Source: Rallus limicola | Lineage: Eukaryota > Chordata > Aves > Gruiformes > Rallidae | Direction of reading: 5' to 3' | Assembly (NCBI GenBank): GCA_022605955.1 | Contig: JAKCOZ010000040.1 | Location: 868,001-932,000, forward strand | DNA: 64,000 nt | Shown here: piece after piece, positions 24,101 to 38,700 of the stretch | How positions within the stretch are numbered: the stretch's first letter is position 1 | Layout of the letters: the number at the start of each line of letters is the position of its first letter | Position numbers and translations under genes: made by a program | The notes under the pieces: model-generated | Database searches by the model: none | Seen by the model: the letters and a program-made list of their open reading frames with translations, nothing else | Told to the model about the DNA's origin: nothing

Positions 24101-27100
24101 GCTGAAGATGGTACTTACACTGGAGGGTTTTCTTTTTTGGGGGGGGCTTATGGTCAGGTGCAGCATCCAGGGTCAGCGAGCGAATCACAGTTTCACAGAC
24201 AAACTGGGTGCCACTCATATCTTCCTCCCCTTCCTCCTGGCTCAATGGATGTTCAGCTTTCACTTTCACTGCACAGGGATCTGCAGGAAAGCAGGCTTCT
24301 GGCATCCCTTTGAGGGGGAAACATGAATTATTTTAACACCACCACAAGGAAATAAGAAGACTTTTTAGGCTAGTCAAGGCCAGTATTGACTTGATGTGAT
24401 GGAAGGATTTAGAATTCTTTCAAGTTGCATGTGGAAGTGATGGAGAAGTATGGGGGCCTCACCTGGAGTGTGTAAGTATGATCTAGTCTACAAAGGGTAA
24501 ACTTAACTGTCCCAACAGCTCTTGCAGTAGTACAAATCAAGATGAGCATTTGAATTTTTTAAATTCTACACATAACATGCTCCAACCTCTACAGAGTACC
24601 ATCAGACTACAGGTTTCTAAGCCAAACAACTTTGTTTTCTTTTCCAGAGAAGAGAAAGACAGGACTTAGCTGTCTTGATGGCTACAAAGAATTCTAAGAG
24701 CACAGAAGTGACAATACCCTCATTCTCTCACCCCCAAGCTCCCCACTGCTGCTTACCAGGCACTGGCTTAAATCCACTCCCCTCGTTCTCCTCCTCTATC
24801 TGACCCAAGCCAGGCTTCTCCAGCAAGGGGCTATCGTGTGGCAAAGGGGACATGCATGGAGTCATGTCTGAGGAAAAAGCAGCACAGATAAATAGCATTA
24901 GAGGAGCTGGAACTCTCCTTCCTCCAGGAAGCAACCTTTTAAGAAGTTATCCTTTAAGGGACAGCTTTCCAAGACTGAAGATAATCCTACAAGGTAATTT
25001 GTGAAATAAACAACTAGTGCTTTCCATTACACTGTCACTGATGGAGCAAAGAAAAGAGCAGCCTTCTTCAACATCTGGAAGCTTGTGGTCTGGGGGATGT
25101 AAAGCTGAGAAGCCACCAAGAGCAAAACACACAAAAGACACACAGCACTCTCCAATATTTCCTCTAAGACTGCAGCAAGAATCAAAATGAAGAGACAGGA
25201 GAGCTGGGAAGACATTTTAGCCTGAAGAGCAAAGAGGTCTTTTGCACAGCTAAGTTCAGTTTCTTGTGGGTTACACTGTTAATGCAGAACAGTAGAGACA
25301 GCACAGGCTGGGAGAACAACCTTACCAACAGGAGTATTGTGTGGCACTCGCTCCAATTCCTGCACAATATTGATGTCCAACAGCTCAAAGGACAGCAAAT
25401 CCTACAGAAAGAAACACCACAGAGTTTTCATCAGACCCTGAAACAGAACCTTTGTGCTGTACTTCTCAGCATCACATCCCATTAACTTACAAATAAGCCT
25501 ACTCCCTTTTGTTAATTGCTCAGCACAAGAGAGGTCAGTCTTCCCATAACCAGGTAGGGAAGCTCTTCAGAGGGATCTGAACAGGCTGGACTGATGGGCT
25601 GAGCCCAAGGGGATGAGGTTGAACAAGGCCAAGTGCAGAGAGCTGCACATGGGACACAACAACCCCCTGCAGCACTACAGGCTGGGGGAGACTGGCTGGA
25701 GAGCTGTCAGGCACAGAAGGACCTGGGGGTGTTGGGTGGCTGCAGGCTGAACAGGAGCCAGCAGTGAGCCCAGGGGGCCAGGAAGGCCAATGGCATCCTG
25801 GCTGGTGTCAGAAATAGTGTGGCCAGGAGGTCTGGGGAGGGGATTGTGCCCCTGGACTGGGCACTGGGGAGGCTGCACCTCCAGTGCTGGGTCCAGCTCT
25901 GGGCTCCTCACCATCAGAAGGACATGGAGGCCCTGGAGTGAGTCCAGAGAAGGGCAACCAGGCTGGGGAAGGGGCTGGAGGGCAAATCCTCTGAGGAGCA
26001 GCTGAGGGAGCTGGGGGGGTTCAGCCTGGAGAAGAGGAGGCTGAGGGGAGACCTTCTCCCCACCTCCCCTGCCCTGCCAGGAGGGTGCAGAGAGGTGGGT
26101 GCTGGTCTCTTCAGCCAGGGGACAGGAGCTGGGACAAGGGGCAATGGGCTCAAGCTGCCCCAGGGCAGGGTCAGAGCAGATGGGAGGGCAAAGTTCTTCC
26201 CTGGCAGAGTTGTGGGGCTGTGGCCCAGGCTGCCCAGGGAGGGGCTGAGTCCCCTTCCCTGGGTGTGTTTAACAGAGGGGAGATGAGGTGCTCAGGGATC
26301 TGGTTTAGCTTAGGATGGGAATGGTTGGACTTGATGATCTTAAAGGTCTTTTCCAACCTGGTGATTCTGTGATAACACAGACCCACATCACAGAACATTG
26401 TACACAAATCAGGGCAGCAGGAGGCAAGAGCTAAGTAGTCCCTTGTTAGGGGGCAAAGACTCAACCCCATGAGCTTTCACTGAGAAGCTCAGTCTGTCCT
26501 GCACATACCTTCTGTGCAGTTACAGTCCCCAGCACTAATTCAAGAAAATAATTCCACTGTATAAAATGCAACTCTTCCTGAAAACACAGTGGCTATGTGA
26601 GAGCTCAGAAGCTTTTTATTCTTAAGGATTTCCAGGTACCCAGCTATCAAACCTAAGCAGGTTTGGATTCTCTACCTGAATGTCAGCACTTTACCTGTGC
26701 AGTGAGGAGGTCAACAGATGGGATGTAAAATTCTCTCTCACTTGGCAGATTTTTGACCTTTAAAGGAATATTTGGCAGAGGTAATTCAGCCTGCTCCATG
26801 ATTTCACCCATCAGCTGAGCACCTGCTTCTGCCTTTAAGGAAGCATCCTGCAAAAGCAAAGTCCCAGAATCCCCTTAGGCAGCCAGCAAATAAAACAATT
26901 AGATGAAGTGTAAATATTGGGTGTAAGAACACAGAATAGAGATTTAATTCAGCTCATTTTACAGGCAAAAGGACAAGACCTAACAAAGAGAAGCCCTGCA
27001 GCATTTCAGTTCAGAGAACTAGACAAGTAGCTGCAAACAACTAATAATTAATCTCATGCCTGTCAAACAGCATTTCAGAACTCAGAAATGCAATAGAAAC

Positions 27101-30100
27101 TGTGTCACTTTGCTATTAAAAATAAAAGTTAGAAGCAAACAACTAAAGGAAACCCCTGGAAATCAATGCAGTGAAGAACACTATGCCAGTGCACCTAACA
27201 ACATCCATCATTCCTACTATGTGATTCAGAACTGTCCCAAATACTGTAGGAGTCACTTGCCTGTTTCATCCTGGAAGCTTTATCCTTCTGACAGAAGTCA
27301 GAATCCTTCCAATTGCTTTCTAGATAGTCAGTAGCTGCAGAGGGATCCACAACAATACTGCACCAGATCCTAGGCCCAAACTGTTCTCCTCTGTGTGACA
27401 GTCTCCAGTGAGAGGTGTAAGTTCCCTCTATATTAGGAGCTACAAACTCAACTGAAACAGTTCCTACTTGTCCTGATGGAAGGGATGGCACTAACACATC
27501 CTTTTTTTCAGAAGATGCCAAAGTCAGATTTCCCCACATAAGTTTCAGCTGAAATACAAAGCAGAAAAAGCACAGGTTAATGTCACAAGCTTCTCTGCAA
27601 ACTGTGGACTGTAAGGAATACTTAAAAGTTCCTCTGGTGAAAAGCCTCAAGGATACCAGGCATGGAGAAGAGCAGCTGCTGGTAAACAATCTCATGTTAG
27701 TCACTATCACCAAAGACCTTTGTCTTTCAACATGAACTGGGTCACCCACACAGTGAAGGCTTTCCAAGCTAGAAGAGCAACATGCCTGTTGTAAACAAGG
27801 TTGAACTGTAACATAACAGCACTGGAAGACATGTGCAGTGACATTAATCTTGTCTGCTTTTCTCCTATAGCCTGTAGTTGAAAAGAGTACCTGGACAGCT
27901 TATTGTCCCCAGAATCCCCATAACTCAGAGGCCAAATGAAATCCTAAATGGGCTCAGACAAAGAATTCACATTCCTAATGCACACAAGTATTACCTTACA
28001 GAAGTATTTTAGTGTGTACAAGTGGCAGCAAGCAAGACATACCTTTGTGTCTGAGCTCCACTCCACATTGCCAGTGTTCTTCATCCGCCAGTGTTTGACA
28101 AACTTTGTTCCTGGTTGCAAGTGGGTCCCATCTGGCAAATTCTCATCCACAAATACTGCACTGAGTGTTGGGACAACTGCTGGGAAGGGTTCACTAGGAC
28201 TCCTGGGTTTGGGAGAAAGGGAACAAAGAGATACACCAAAATTGAGGAAGTAATTTCATTTGTTTTCTTCTTTTTATTTCTAGCAACACTTCTAGCTTCT
28301 AACATTTGAGCTACTGTTGGAATCTTAAGCCTGAACATCACAGCTTGCTTTCCTTTACTTGAGGCAAAGAGAAATACCTCAAACCAAGACTGGCTCATTT
28401 GGAAGAATATTCTTAGAATTATGGAACTCAGATTTAACAGAGAAAAGTTCACTGGTCTTCATTTGGTTTAGTCTGGCAGTAATCTGAGCTATGGATTCCA
28501 TTAGGGAATGAAGTCATTACCTTCATGTTGTTGAATCACAAAGACATGCTATAGCCAGTGTCTTTTTATTTTGGCTTTATAAACAGTATTTTTCAGCAAG
28601 ATCCCTACAGTTGGGTTTTTTTTAATAAAAGGGGCTCAAAAATATATTTAACTCAACTCCCTTACTGTTAATTTGGGCAGAGAGAGGAGGCTAATGAAGC
28701 AGCTCATGTGCATGTCAAATTATAAAGATCTCAAAAACAAAAAAAAAGAATTCAGGCCTAAATTAGCATTGGTTTTGTTGCTGTCATGTGCCTGTTCAGC
28801 AAAAAAGGAAGCAGAGAGCTATTTCAAGCTCTCCACAAGTGTAAGTGATTAATGTTAATTTGACTTTTAAATGCCCTAAATAGAAGGGATGAATTAAAGG
28901 AACTAGGACAGTAGTTTACATGACATGTACTTTACTCCTGGACATTCATAAAGCCACAGGGACCAGCAGATGCTAAGTGCAGCCTGGACAGGCTGCTGTT
29001 TCATAAAGCTCAGCCTAAGATGACATTAAAAAGAAGAGAACACTGACACAACCACACAGAACATACCTGGCTTTGAGCAGACAACCCAGCAGGAAGATAG
29101 AGACTTTTTAAAGAGGCAGTAACACTGACTCATGCTGTGTGCACAGATATGCAAGCCCAGGTATTCCCCTTCCTCCCAAACCTAGACAAGTCTCTATGTT
29201 TCTGGTGGTAACCATCAGTTGGCCTTTTTTCTTCTCCTAGAGCCTCCCAAACACACACACAAACACACCCCCACATGGAAAATTCCACTTAGACAAAATT
29301 CTAACAGGGTCCAGTGACCAAGGATGCTTTAAGTGAGCAACTTCATAATCTTCCTCACTTTAACTTCATCTCAGCATGAAAGGACAAACAGCACAACGAA
29401 GAAATGCTCAGCTACCATCTCTTACAGGATAGCATTAGGCTGGAGACTCTCAGGTTTCAGAGTAGGTGAGCCACTAGTTTCCAACACGTGAACGGAGTTC
29501 CACAGATGGATTTTTCTGTGCAACTTCAGCTGCTTTTTGAGCTCTCTGACCTCTGCCTTGCGCTGCTTCTTCTCTGCTCGTAACCTCTGCTTCTCTGCCT
29601 TCAGGAATCTTTTGTCCATTTGTTTCTGGAGCCTGCAGAGAGAATAAGCCACCTTGTTACAATACATTAAACTGATTAAAATTGAATCACAGAATCACAA
29701 GGTTGGGAAAGACCTTTAAGATCACCAAGTCCACCCATTCCCATCCCAAGCTAAACCAGATCCCTGAGCACCTCATCTCCCCTCTGTTAAACACACCCAG
29801 GGAAGGGGACTCAGCCCCTCCCTGGGCAGCCTGGGCCACAGCCCCACAACTCTGCCAGGGAAGAACTTTGCCCTCCCAGCTGCTCTGACCCTGCCCTGGG
29901 GCAGCTTGAGCCCATTGCCCCTTGTCCCAGCTCCTGTCCCCTGGCTGAAGAGACCATCCCCCACCTCTCTGCACCCTCCTGGCAGGGCAGGGGAGGTGGG
30001 GAGAAGGTCTCCCCTCAGCCTCCTCTTCTCCAGGCTGAACCCCCCCAGCTCCCTCAGCTGCTCCTCAGAGGATTTGCTCTCCAGCCCCTTCCCCAGCCTG

Positions 30101-33100
30101 AGGGAATATCTAATCTGAACCTAACATCCTAACATCTAATCTGTTGGGCTTTAGACAACACAGCCTTAGTCACAAATGGGACACTTCAGCAAATGTCTCT
30201 TCTTCTAGAGTGGATACCAGGTGATTTTACAAACACCTTCAGAGCTGCTCAGTAAGGTATTTGGAACAGCCTCAGTGAAAGAGCAAACTTAAAGGCAAAT
30301 TAGTCTACTCAAAACACAAGCTCTCAAAGGTTGCTACCTACCTATGACACTGTTCTGTCTTCTACTTTGTTAGCAATAATGCTGCAGGATTTGTGGCTTA
30401 GCCCATTTATAAGGATATAGCTTTTTTGCTCCTCACCATAAAGCTTGAGTATCATTTTCCATTTCTTTTTATCACTACATCTAAAATCAAAAGCTGAATA
30501 TCAACCCCAATCCAGGTGCTTCAGAATAACCTAGTCAGGTGCCAGCAGTTACCTCACTTGCTCCAGAGTAGCAGGCAGGCGAGGTGGGAGCTCGGCCAGG
30601 CTGTAGCTCTCAGCAGGACACAGCAGAGGCCTTCGCAGCTTCAGCAAGACGTGATTAGGGTCATGAGCGTATGTCCCTGCTTCACACTGCTCACAGATAT
30701 TGTAAGCTGGGCAAAGGCTGCAAAGCAGAAAAGGCAGAGTGCTGTTAAGAGGCTGACACAGAATTAATACACTAGAAAGATAGCAAAGGGTAATTAATCC
30801 TTCCATTTCTGACATACTATCGTGGCAAGCAGGGCTTAAGTGAAACCAAAATGGAGTCTCTCACTTATACATCAATATTTGGAGCCACCTGGAATACCTA
30901 GATCATAGAATCCCAGCCTGGTCTGGGTTGGAAGGGACCCCAAGGAGCACAGAGCTCCAACCCCCTGCCACAGGCAGGGACACCAACCTCCAGGCCTGGA
31001 GCTACACAAGGTTGCCCAAGGCCCCAGCCAACCTGGCCTTCAACACCCCCAGGCACGGGGCACCCACCCCCTCTCTGGGCAGCCCCTGCCAGCCCCTCCC
31101 CACTCTCTCTGCAAAGAACTTCCCCCTCAGATCTCCTCTCCCCCTTCCCTCCTCCAGCTTCACTCCAGCCCCCTTGTCCTGCCAGGCTCTGCCCTTGAAC
31201 AAGCTGATTCCCCTCCTGTTCCTCTGCTCCCTTCAGGGACTGGCAGGCTGCAATGAGGTCCCCCCACAGCCTTCTCTTCTCCAGGCTGAACAATGTCTCT
31301 GGCAACACTGCACCACAGTTCTCACATGCTTCTTGAACACACACTGAAAAAACCCTGATGCTCTCTTTAGCAGAAGTCATTAACACTTGTCACTATAAAT
31401 GATTAAACATTCTACCTTAAATACACGCCAGAAACAGCATCATATTCTGTATCTTCGAATGCTCTGGGATGGAAGGGACCTTAAAGATCCTCCCCCACCC
31501 AGGTCTGTCCCATGGTACTCAATCAAGCACATCCCTGAAGCAGCCAAAGCCAACTCTCCTAAATCCAGGGTAGTGAGCTTGCTGTGCACCTTCCTCTCTG
31601 CCCCCAGGGTCTCAGGCTGCACCATTTCATCCTCACTGCAACCCAGGCTGCCCTTGTGCTTCACATCCCCCAACAGCTCCTCCTCCTTGTCAGTGAGGAG
31701 ATCCAGTGAGGCACATCTCATTGGCTTCTTTATCACTTGGAGAAGGAAGTTATCATTGGTGCATTCCAGGAATCTCCTGGATTGCTCATTTCCTGCTGTG
31801 TTGTCCCTCCAAGAGACACTGAAGGTCCCTGCTAAGGAACCAGGGCTTGTGAACATGAGGCTGCTCCCATCTCTCTACAGAGGGCCTCATCCACTTGGTT
31901 TTCCTGTCTGTTGCCTGTAGCAGACCCCACTACAGTGTCTCTTGCCCATGTTGTCTCCATTTAATCCTAACCCATAAGCTCTCTGTCAGCTCCTCATCCA
32001 TCCCTAGCACGCTCCATACACTCCTCATGAAAACACAGAGGATTACTTATGCAAATACAGAGGATAAGTCAACTGAAGTATTCAGGAATGCCAAGCAGAT
32101 TGCTCCTGCAGGAATAGGACTGGTAAAAAAACCCTCCTGCCTCAAATTAAAATAAACATCCAGAGAAAACCCCTATTTGCATTCCATTCACTGCTCCTGC
32201 CCAGTCCTAAAATGTAGACAGCAACTGCCCCATTCAAATAAAAACATCACATTTGACACCTCACTTAAGACACTCATCAAAACCTATTTTGTATCATGAA
32301 ATTGACAACAGTAAGATGATTAAAGGAAAGCATCACCTGCTTTAGTTTCACTGACTTTCAGAACTAAATAAAGGACTTTTACAGACTGGTGGTTATAAAT
32401 TGGGGGGGGGGGGGGGGGGTTGGGGGGGTGTTCATTTATTAAAGAGAACATTTTCCTTTACAAATACTGCACAAAAAAGGTAAATTGTTTTTGAGAATAT
32501 AGCAAGTCTTACAAAGCTCTCTCTCTGTAACAATCATGTTTGCTCAACACTCATCTTGCTTTGATGTGGATAAGGTCAAGTCACCACAGCAGAGAATGTG
32601 TGTCTTGCAGACAGTTTATACTAGAGATTCTGAAATGCTACAGGTTAGAAACCTAGAAGTCTGCAGCACAACAAGGTATTGGCTCAGAGTCCTTCATGTG
32701 CCCTACATACAGGTTTTCCCCTCTCCCATCTCTCCTCATGTTCTACCTACCTACACTGGTAGCGAACGCCAACAATTCGGGCCTGGCAGTTGCAGCAGGA
32801 GATGAGCCAGTCACACTGGTCGCTGCTCTCTGAAGTCGGAGGTGCTGCTGTCACAGAGCTCTCAGAAAAATCTGGAGGCTGGTTGTGATGAACAAGCTTC
32901 TCATATAACTTCTGCTCCAGTTTCTCAACAGTTTCTTTAACCACTTGTTCCCTGAACTGAAAAAAGGTACAGACATGTATGAGCCTCACCGATGCAGCTT
33001 CCAAAGCTGCATGACAGCATCCCAGCTCTCCCAATCCCCAACTCCTAAAGCAGCTCAGAAACCACTTCCCATCCTCTCAGCACATTCCACATGAAATTAA

Positions 33101-35680
33101 ACAAGGGATGCATTCTTCAAAGAGGATCTGCATTTCAGAAGGTACCAGTCCATATGGTTTACCAAGGCAAATTAAAAATCATAGATTCATGTTACTTCTG
33201 CTCCATCCCCTTGCACAAAGGGAAGGAAACTCATCTCTGAGACAATTAACACAACTCCCAACAAAACCCTCTGGAGTCTCTATCATTAAGTCCCAATTTT
33301 GTCCCCTAGGAATGTTTTAAATACAATCATTAAGTTGTTCTACCTAGAGTTTGTATAAAGAGGTGGAAAAGGGAGATGTTAGAAAAAAAAAGCCCTTAAA
33401 AATAAATGCAAATGCCATTGTCCCACTGTACCTTTTAGTTTCAAAAGCTCAGTAGCTAATTGATTCTTAGCATTCATATCTAACTGCTTCACAGTCATGT
33501 TTATTAGCTGTTCAAAACAAGTTAACACCCACAGCTTGTTAATCTATAGGCTAGACTCCTTGGCCTCCTGAAAGTATTTACTTAACTGAACAATCAAGAA
33601 AAGCAAGGTCACAATCCTGCTTCACATCTCAGGAAACCCTAACGATTACCCTACAGAAACTGGTCAAACAAGAGCCTCCAACAGCCACACAGTATTTCAT
33701 GCTCTCTCACCATGTGTGCACTTGAAGTCCCAATGTGTATCTGGAGTGCAAGGAGGATTTCAGCATGGGAGCTCCTTAAAACTACACACAGAGCAACTAA
33801 CTGCATAAAGCAAATAAGCCACTTCTGACAAGAAGGGGCATTTAGCAAACTTGTTTTTTATTTAAGATAAAACCTACACTGTGCAGTCACAGTTAGATAT
33901 CTAGTTCCCATTTATCACCACAAAAGCAAAGCAATTAGATGCCTAAATACCCTTTAAAATCCTGGTGACAAGTACAAAGACCAAGTGTGATCAGATGTAT
34001 AGAGCTGGGCATAGAATAATAGAATCAGAACCAGTCTGGGCTGGAAGGGACCTCAAGGATCACAGAGCTCCAACCCCCTGACACAGGCAGGGTCACCAAC
34101 CTCCAGGCCTGGAGCTACACAAGGTTGCCCAGGGCCCCAGCCAACCTGGCCTTCAACACCCCCAGGCACGGGGCACCCACCCCCTCTCTGGGCAGCCCCT
34201 GCCAGCCCCTCCCCACTCTCTCTGCAAAGAACTTCCCCCTCAGATCTCCTCTCCCCCTTCCCTCCTCCAGCTTCACTCCAGCCCCCTTGTCCTGCCAGGC
34301 TCTGCCCTTGAACAAGCTGATTCCCCTCCTGTTCCTCTGCTCCCTTCAGGGACTGGCAGGCTGCAATGAGGTCCCCCCACAGCCTTCTCTTCTCCAGGCT
34401 GACCCAGCCCAGCTCCCTCAGCCTCTCTCCAGAGGGGAGCTGCTCCAGCCCTCTGAGCATCTCTGGGGCTCCTCTGACCCCTCTCCAACAGCCCCACATC
34501 TCTCTTGTCCTGGGGCCCCAGCTCTGGACACAGGACTCCAGCTGGGGCCTCCCCAGGGCAGAGCAGAGAGGGACAATCCCCTCCCTGTCCCTGCTGCCCC
34601 CCCTCTGCTGATGGAGCCCAGGATCCCATCTCCCTTCCCAGCTGCCAGAGCCACTGCTGGCTCAGGGGAAGTTTCTCATCCCCCATGACACCCAGGCCCT
34701 TCTCCTCAGGGCTGCTCTCCAGGAGCTCTTCCCCCAGTCTGGATATGTCTATCATCCACCCACAGCCTCTTACATACTCCTTTAAGAATATTAAAATTGA
34801 AAAGAAAACGTGCTTACTGTTTCCAAGTAGCTAGTAAACCATTCTGGAGGATTTTCAATTGTTCTTCCAGTTCTAGTGTGATTTAAATTTTGCTGGGAAA
34901 ACAAACAAACAAACAAACAAACAAACACCACAAGAAAACAAATTAAAATCACACACCACAAAAGTCATAAGATTAAATATGCAAAGCTGCAGAAACCCTT
35001 CATACAGCACGTTAGCCACTTCCCCACAGCTCTCCCCTCAAGTGTCCTTATCAAAAAAAAGGACATTTCAAGTTTTTCAGAAAACAGTGAGAAAACAACA
35101 CAAGGAAGCCACTGATTTTCCTGAAAGATTTCTGCCTTATTAGCATTTGAGTGTCATTACACAAAGCCAAGTCAAACAGAAGTTACTAGACACCAATCAA
35201 GACTTTGTGAAACAAGGCCTTTTTTTAAACAAAATACTTGGGAATAGTCAAGATGAAAGAATCTGTATCTCTAAATGCATCATCAAAATATCCTCTTGAA
35301 GACACTCAAACAATTTTGGCAGTTTCAGTGGGTGCAGGTAGCTGAAAGTGAAGACCAACTTCTGAACTCAACAGCTTTTATGTAGGGGTAAAGATGACAG
35401 TCAGTCTATACAGTGAATTACACATATCAATATGTAACCCAGCTCTGCATCCTACCTGAACTGCCAGCTCCTTCTCATTTTTTAAGTCTCCCTCTAACCC
35501 CTGAGCCAGCACAGCAAAGGGTGGACAAGGTTTCTTCTTATCTTTAAGGAGCAGCAACTTTTCTGTCATGTTTTTTTCATGTGGTTGCAAAGGAGAATGT
35601 GAAGTTGCTTTCAGAGATGACTTTTCTTCATACACATTCATCTGAAGCTGATTTCCTTGTTTAACTGCAATCTAAACAAA

Positions 35681-35711
<31 letters not shown>

Positions 35712-38700
35712 CACCATCTTTACTCCATGAACAACCCAACTACAAACCCCTGTAGAAACACAACACTACTCTGGGGAGGCTGGGGAAAGGCTGACACTGA
35801 AAGCTGAGTGAAACACCATAAACTGACAGTGCTATAAACTGCCTTCCTTAAGAGGTACCAGTATGCTTATCCAAAAACTTATTAGAAGCAAAGAGTTAAT
35901 TATTCAGCTATCCTGCAGGATTTTTTCTATGGTAAAGCTGTTACATGTAGGATGATTTTTAAAGGGATCCCAGCAGAGTCCAGGGTGTCCAAGCATGGGA
36001 TTGCTGTTAGAGGAAGCTGGTGATTTAACCAGTGAATTGGCTGCTCAGGGCCCTGAACCACAACTGCCTATTCAACTAATCTATACAAAGCAGGATTAGC
36101 CTGGATGTGAAAGAAAAAAAGCCCAGCTAGTGCACAAAGCCAGGAAACTGAGCTGTTCTGATTGCTATGGGCCAGGTAATGCTTTTTTTCCCCCCCCTCA
36201 GCTACACCAATTTTAACTGAAGTAGCATGAATATATCAAAAAAACTCAGAGAGTGTTTACCTTCAGAGCTTCTTCATATTCCTCTAAAGAAAAAGGGAAA
36301 GAAGTGTGAATTTTCCCCATTTAAACAATAGAATTAAGTCTAAGACAGTACTCAGGGACCCTTACATCAAGGAGCATCTCCCACACTTTCTGTGAATTCT
36401 GTTAAAATAGTGCTACTGAAGGAAGAAGTTGTATACACAGCAACAAGCAAACACGTTCCCACAGCTGAGAGACTTCATACTCCATTAATTAATTCTTAAT
36501 TTGCTCCTATGGATCAAAACTTCTTTCCTTTTTGATACCCAAGCACACACAAGATCCAGACATCAAAAGGCAAGCACTCTCAACTGCTTCTCCAAAACCA
36601 GGTACAACAGCTGGGGGGGTCTCTCTACTGATGTTAAGGCAGCAGCTCACCTTTGCTATTCACAGACACCTGCAAAGAGAAAGAACAGGGAGTTAGAGCC
36701 ACCCATAGATTTTGGTGTTCCTCTTAAAATGAGCACACTTTCAAAATAAACATCCTTTTGTTCAGTTTCTAAACTGCCACTCCTTCAGCTAGTTGTTATT
36801 CCTGCCATATTTAATCATTGCTCAGTGCTGTGGTGTTCTGGAGCAGGCCATGGCCGTGCTGCAGTCTGCACAGTTATCAAGGTCCCTGGCACCACTGGAT
36901 GCTCCAGGACAAACCTGGTCTCATCTACTGGAAGTGCCACCAGCATCAGCAGGGTTCACCACACCAGCACAGAAGTTGCTTTAATGCCCAACATGAAGCA
37001 CATTAACTGTTCTGTCCTGGAGGTTGGTGGCCCTGCCTGTGGCAGGGGGTTGGAGCTCTGTGACCCTTGGGGTCCCTTGCAACCCAAACCAGGCTGGGAT
37101 TCCATGATTCAGACACAAGCCAAGCCCAGCTCCTCCAAGTGCTTATTTATCAACTGTGCACAGCAGTCACTAATACAAGAAGCCATTTAATAAATGCAGC
37201 AATGCACCATTCTGAACAGTGTTTACCCATTACCATTTGAAAATGATCTTTAACAGATGCAGCCAGATATTTACATAGATATAAAAGCTGGAAAATAAGG
37301 GGGGAAAATCCTTCACCAACACCTTGCTGGAAGCATTTTGACATTTCCCCTTGAGGAAAAAGAAAAAAAAAAAAAACAATAAAAAAGCCAAAGGTCCCCA
37401 CTGCTGGAGTTTGGCAGAGCCACAAACCACGTAGTGGAACAGACATTGCAAAAGTTCTGTTTGGTTTGAGAACTCATTCTGTACCAAATCTCTGGATAAA
37501 CAGAAAGAATAGGAGGAGGTGAGGTTATGCCAAGCAGGAAGTTACTCAACAAGGACAACTAGAAGTAACCAATTTGTTTCCTGAGTCACTAATCTGCTTG
37601 GAGATTATAGCATTTGCATAAAACAAGCAGAGGATTTGAGTACACCAGATCACTGCAGTAAACATGCTAATGACAGGGGACCTAGATTTTTCAGAGGAAG
37701 GAGTGTAGATGGAAGAGACAGGGCTTTACCATGGCTGCAAACACAGCTACAACCACCTTATTCTGTTACAGTGTAAAATAAGAGAGTCCCTCAACACTAA
37801 CACCCCTCTCTCAGAGCACATACAACCACAAGTTGTTTCAATAGGGTGGGAAAAAGACAGCAGTCCCCCCAAAAAAATCTGATTTAAAACTAAGTATGCT
37901 ACATTCAGAGTGAAACCACAAGAGTAACGGCTATTTTCTTATCAGAGGGGCAAAAACATCACCTCTGAGCAACCTAACAGGCAGTCCTGAAGGGCCACCA
38001 CAAATTATTAACAGACAGAAGGGTTCACACCATGTTTTGGTAGAGCTGTTGGGGGTGGTGCTTTACCTCATCGTTATCCTCATCGATGTATTTGATCTGA
38101 ATATTGTCCAGGTCAAAGGAAACTTTTACCTGGAAGGAAACAGAACAGAGAAGCCACCATGAGAAAGCACCACAGATGGTGGCAGTTAATCATGAGCAGT
38201 ACTAGGGGACAAGGTTTCAACCCTTCCACTCCTCCTTTCAGATTCTCAGATGAAATAAGCACTGTTTATAAAATCCCTTCTGGATTCAAAACACCCTCCC
38301 CAGTGTCCTGCCTCCAACCTTTGCTGCCTTTCTGTAACCAAAAGAAAAAAGTATCAGTTTAAGATTAGATATTAGAAAAAGATCTTTTACTGAAAGTGTT
38401 GTGGGGCCTGGAACAGGCTGCCCAGGGAGGGGCTGAGTCACTAGGAAAAGGGGAGATGAGGTGCTCAGGGATCTGGTTTAGCACAGGACAGGAATGGTTG
38501 GACTTGATGAACTTAAAAGCTCTTTTCCAACCTGGTGATTCTGTGAAGTTCTTTCATGTTTCACCTTCCCAAGTTAATGTTTACACCAAAATAAATACCA
38601 ACCTTTCCATTGTGACAGGACTACCTCAGGGTTAGCAAACTCAGGCACTGTAAACACTGCAACTAGAAAGGCTAAAGGCAACAATCAGCAAATGCTGACT

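Noticed and set aside
30898..31386. Recurring open frames such as [20 protein letters not shown] seen at many sites
   Set aside because: They are non-coding reads of repeated CR1 3' segments, not genes.
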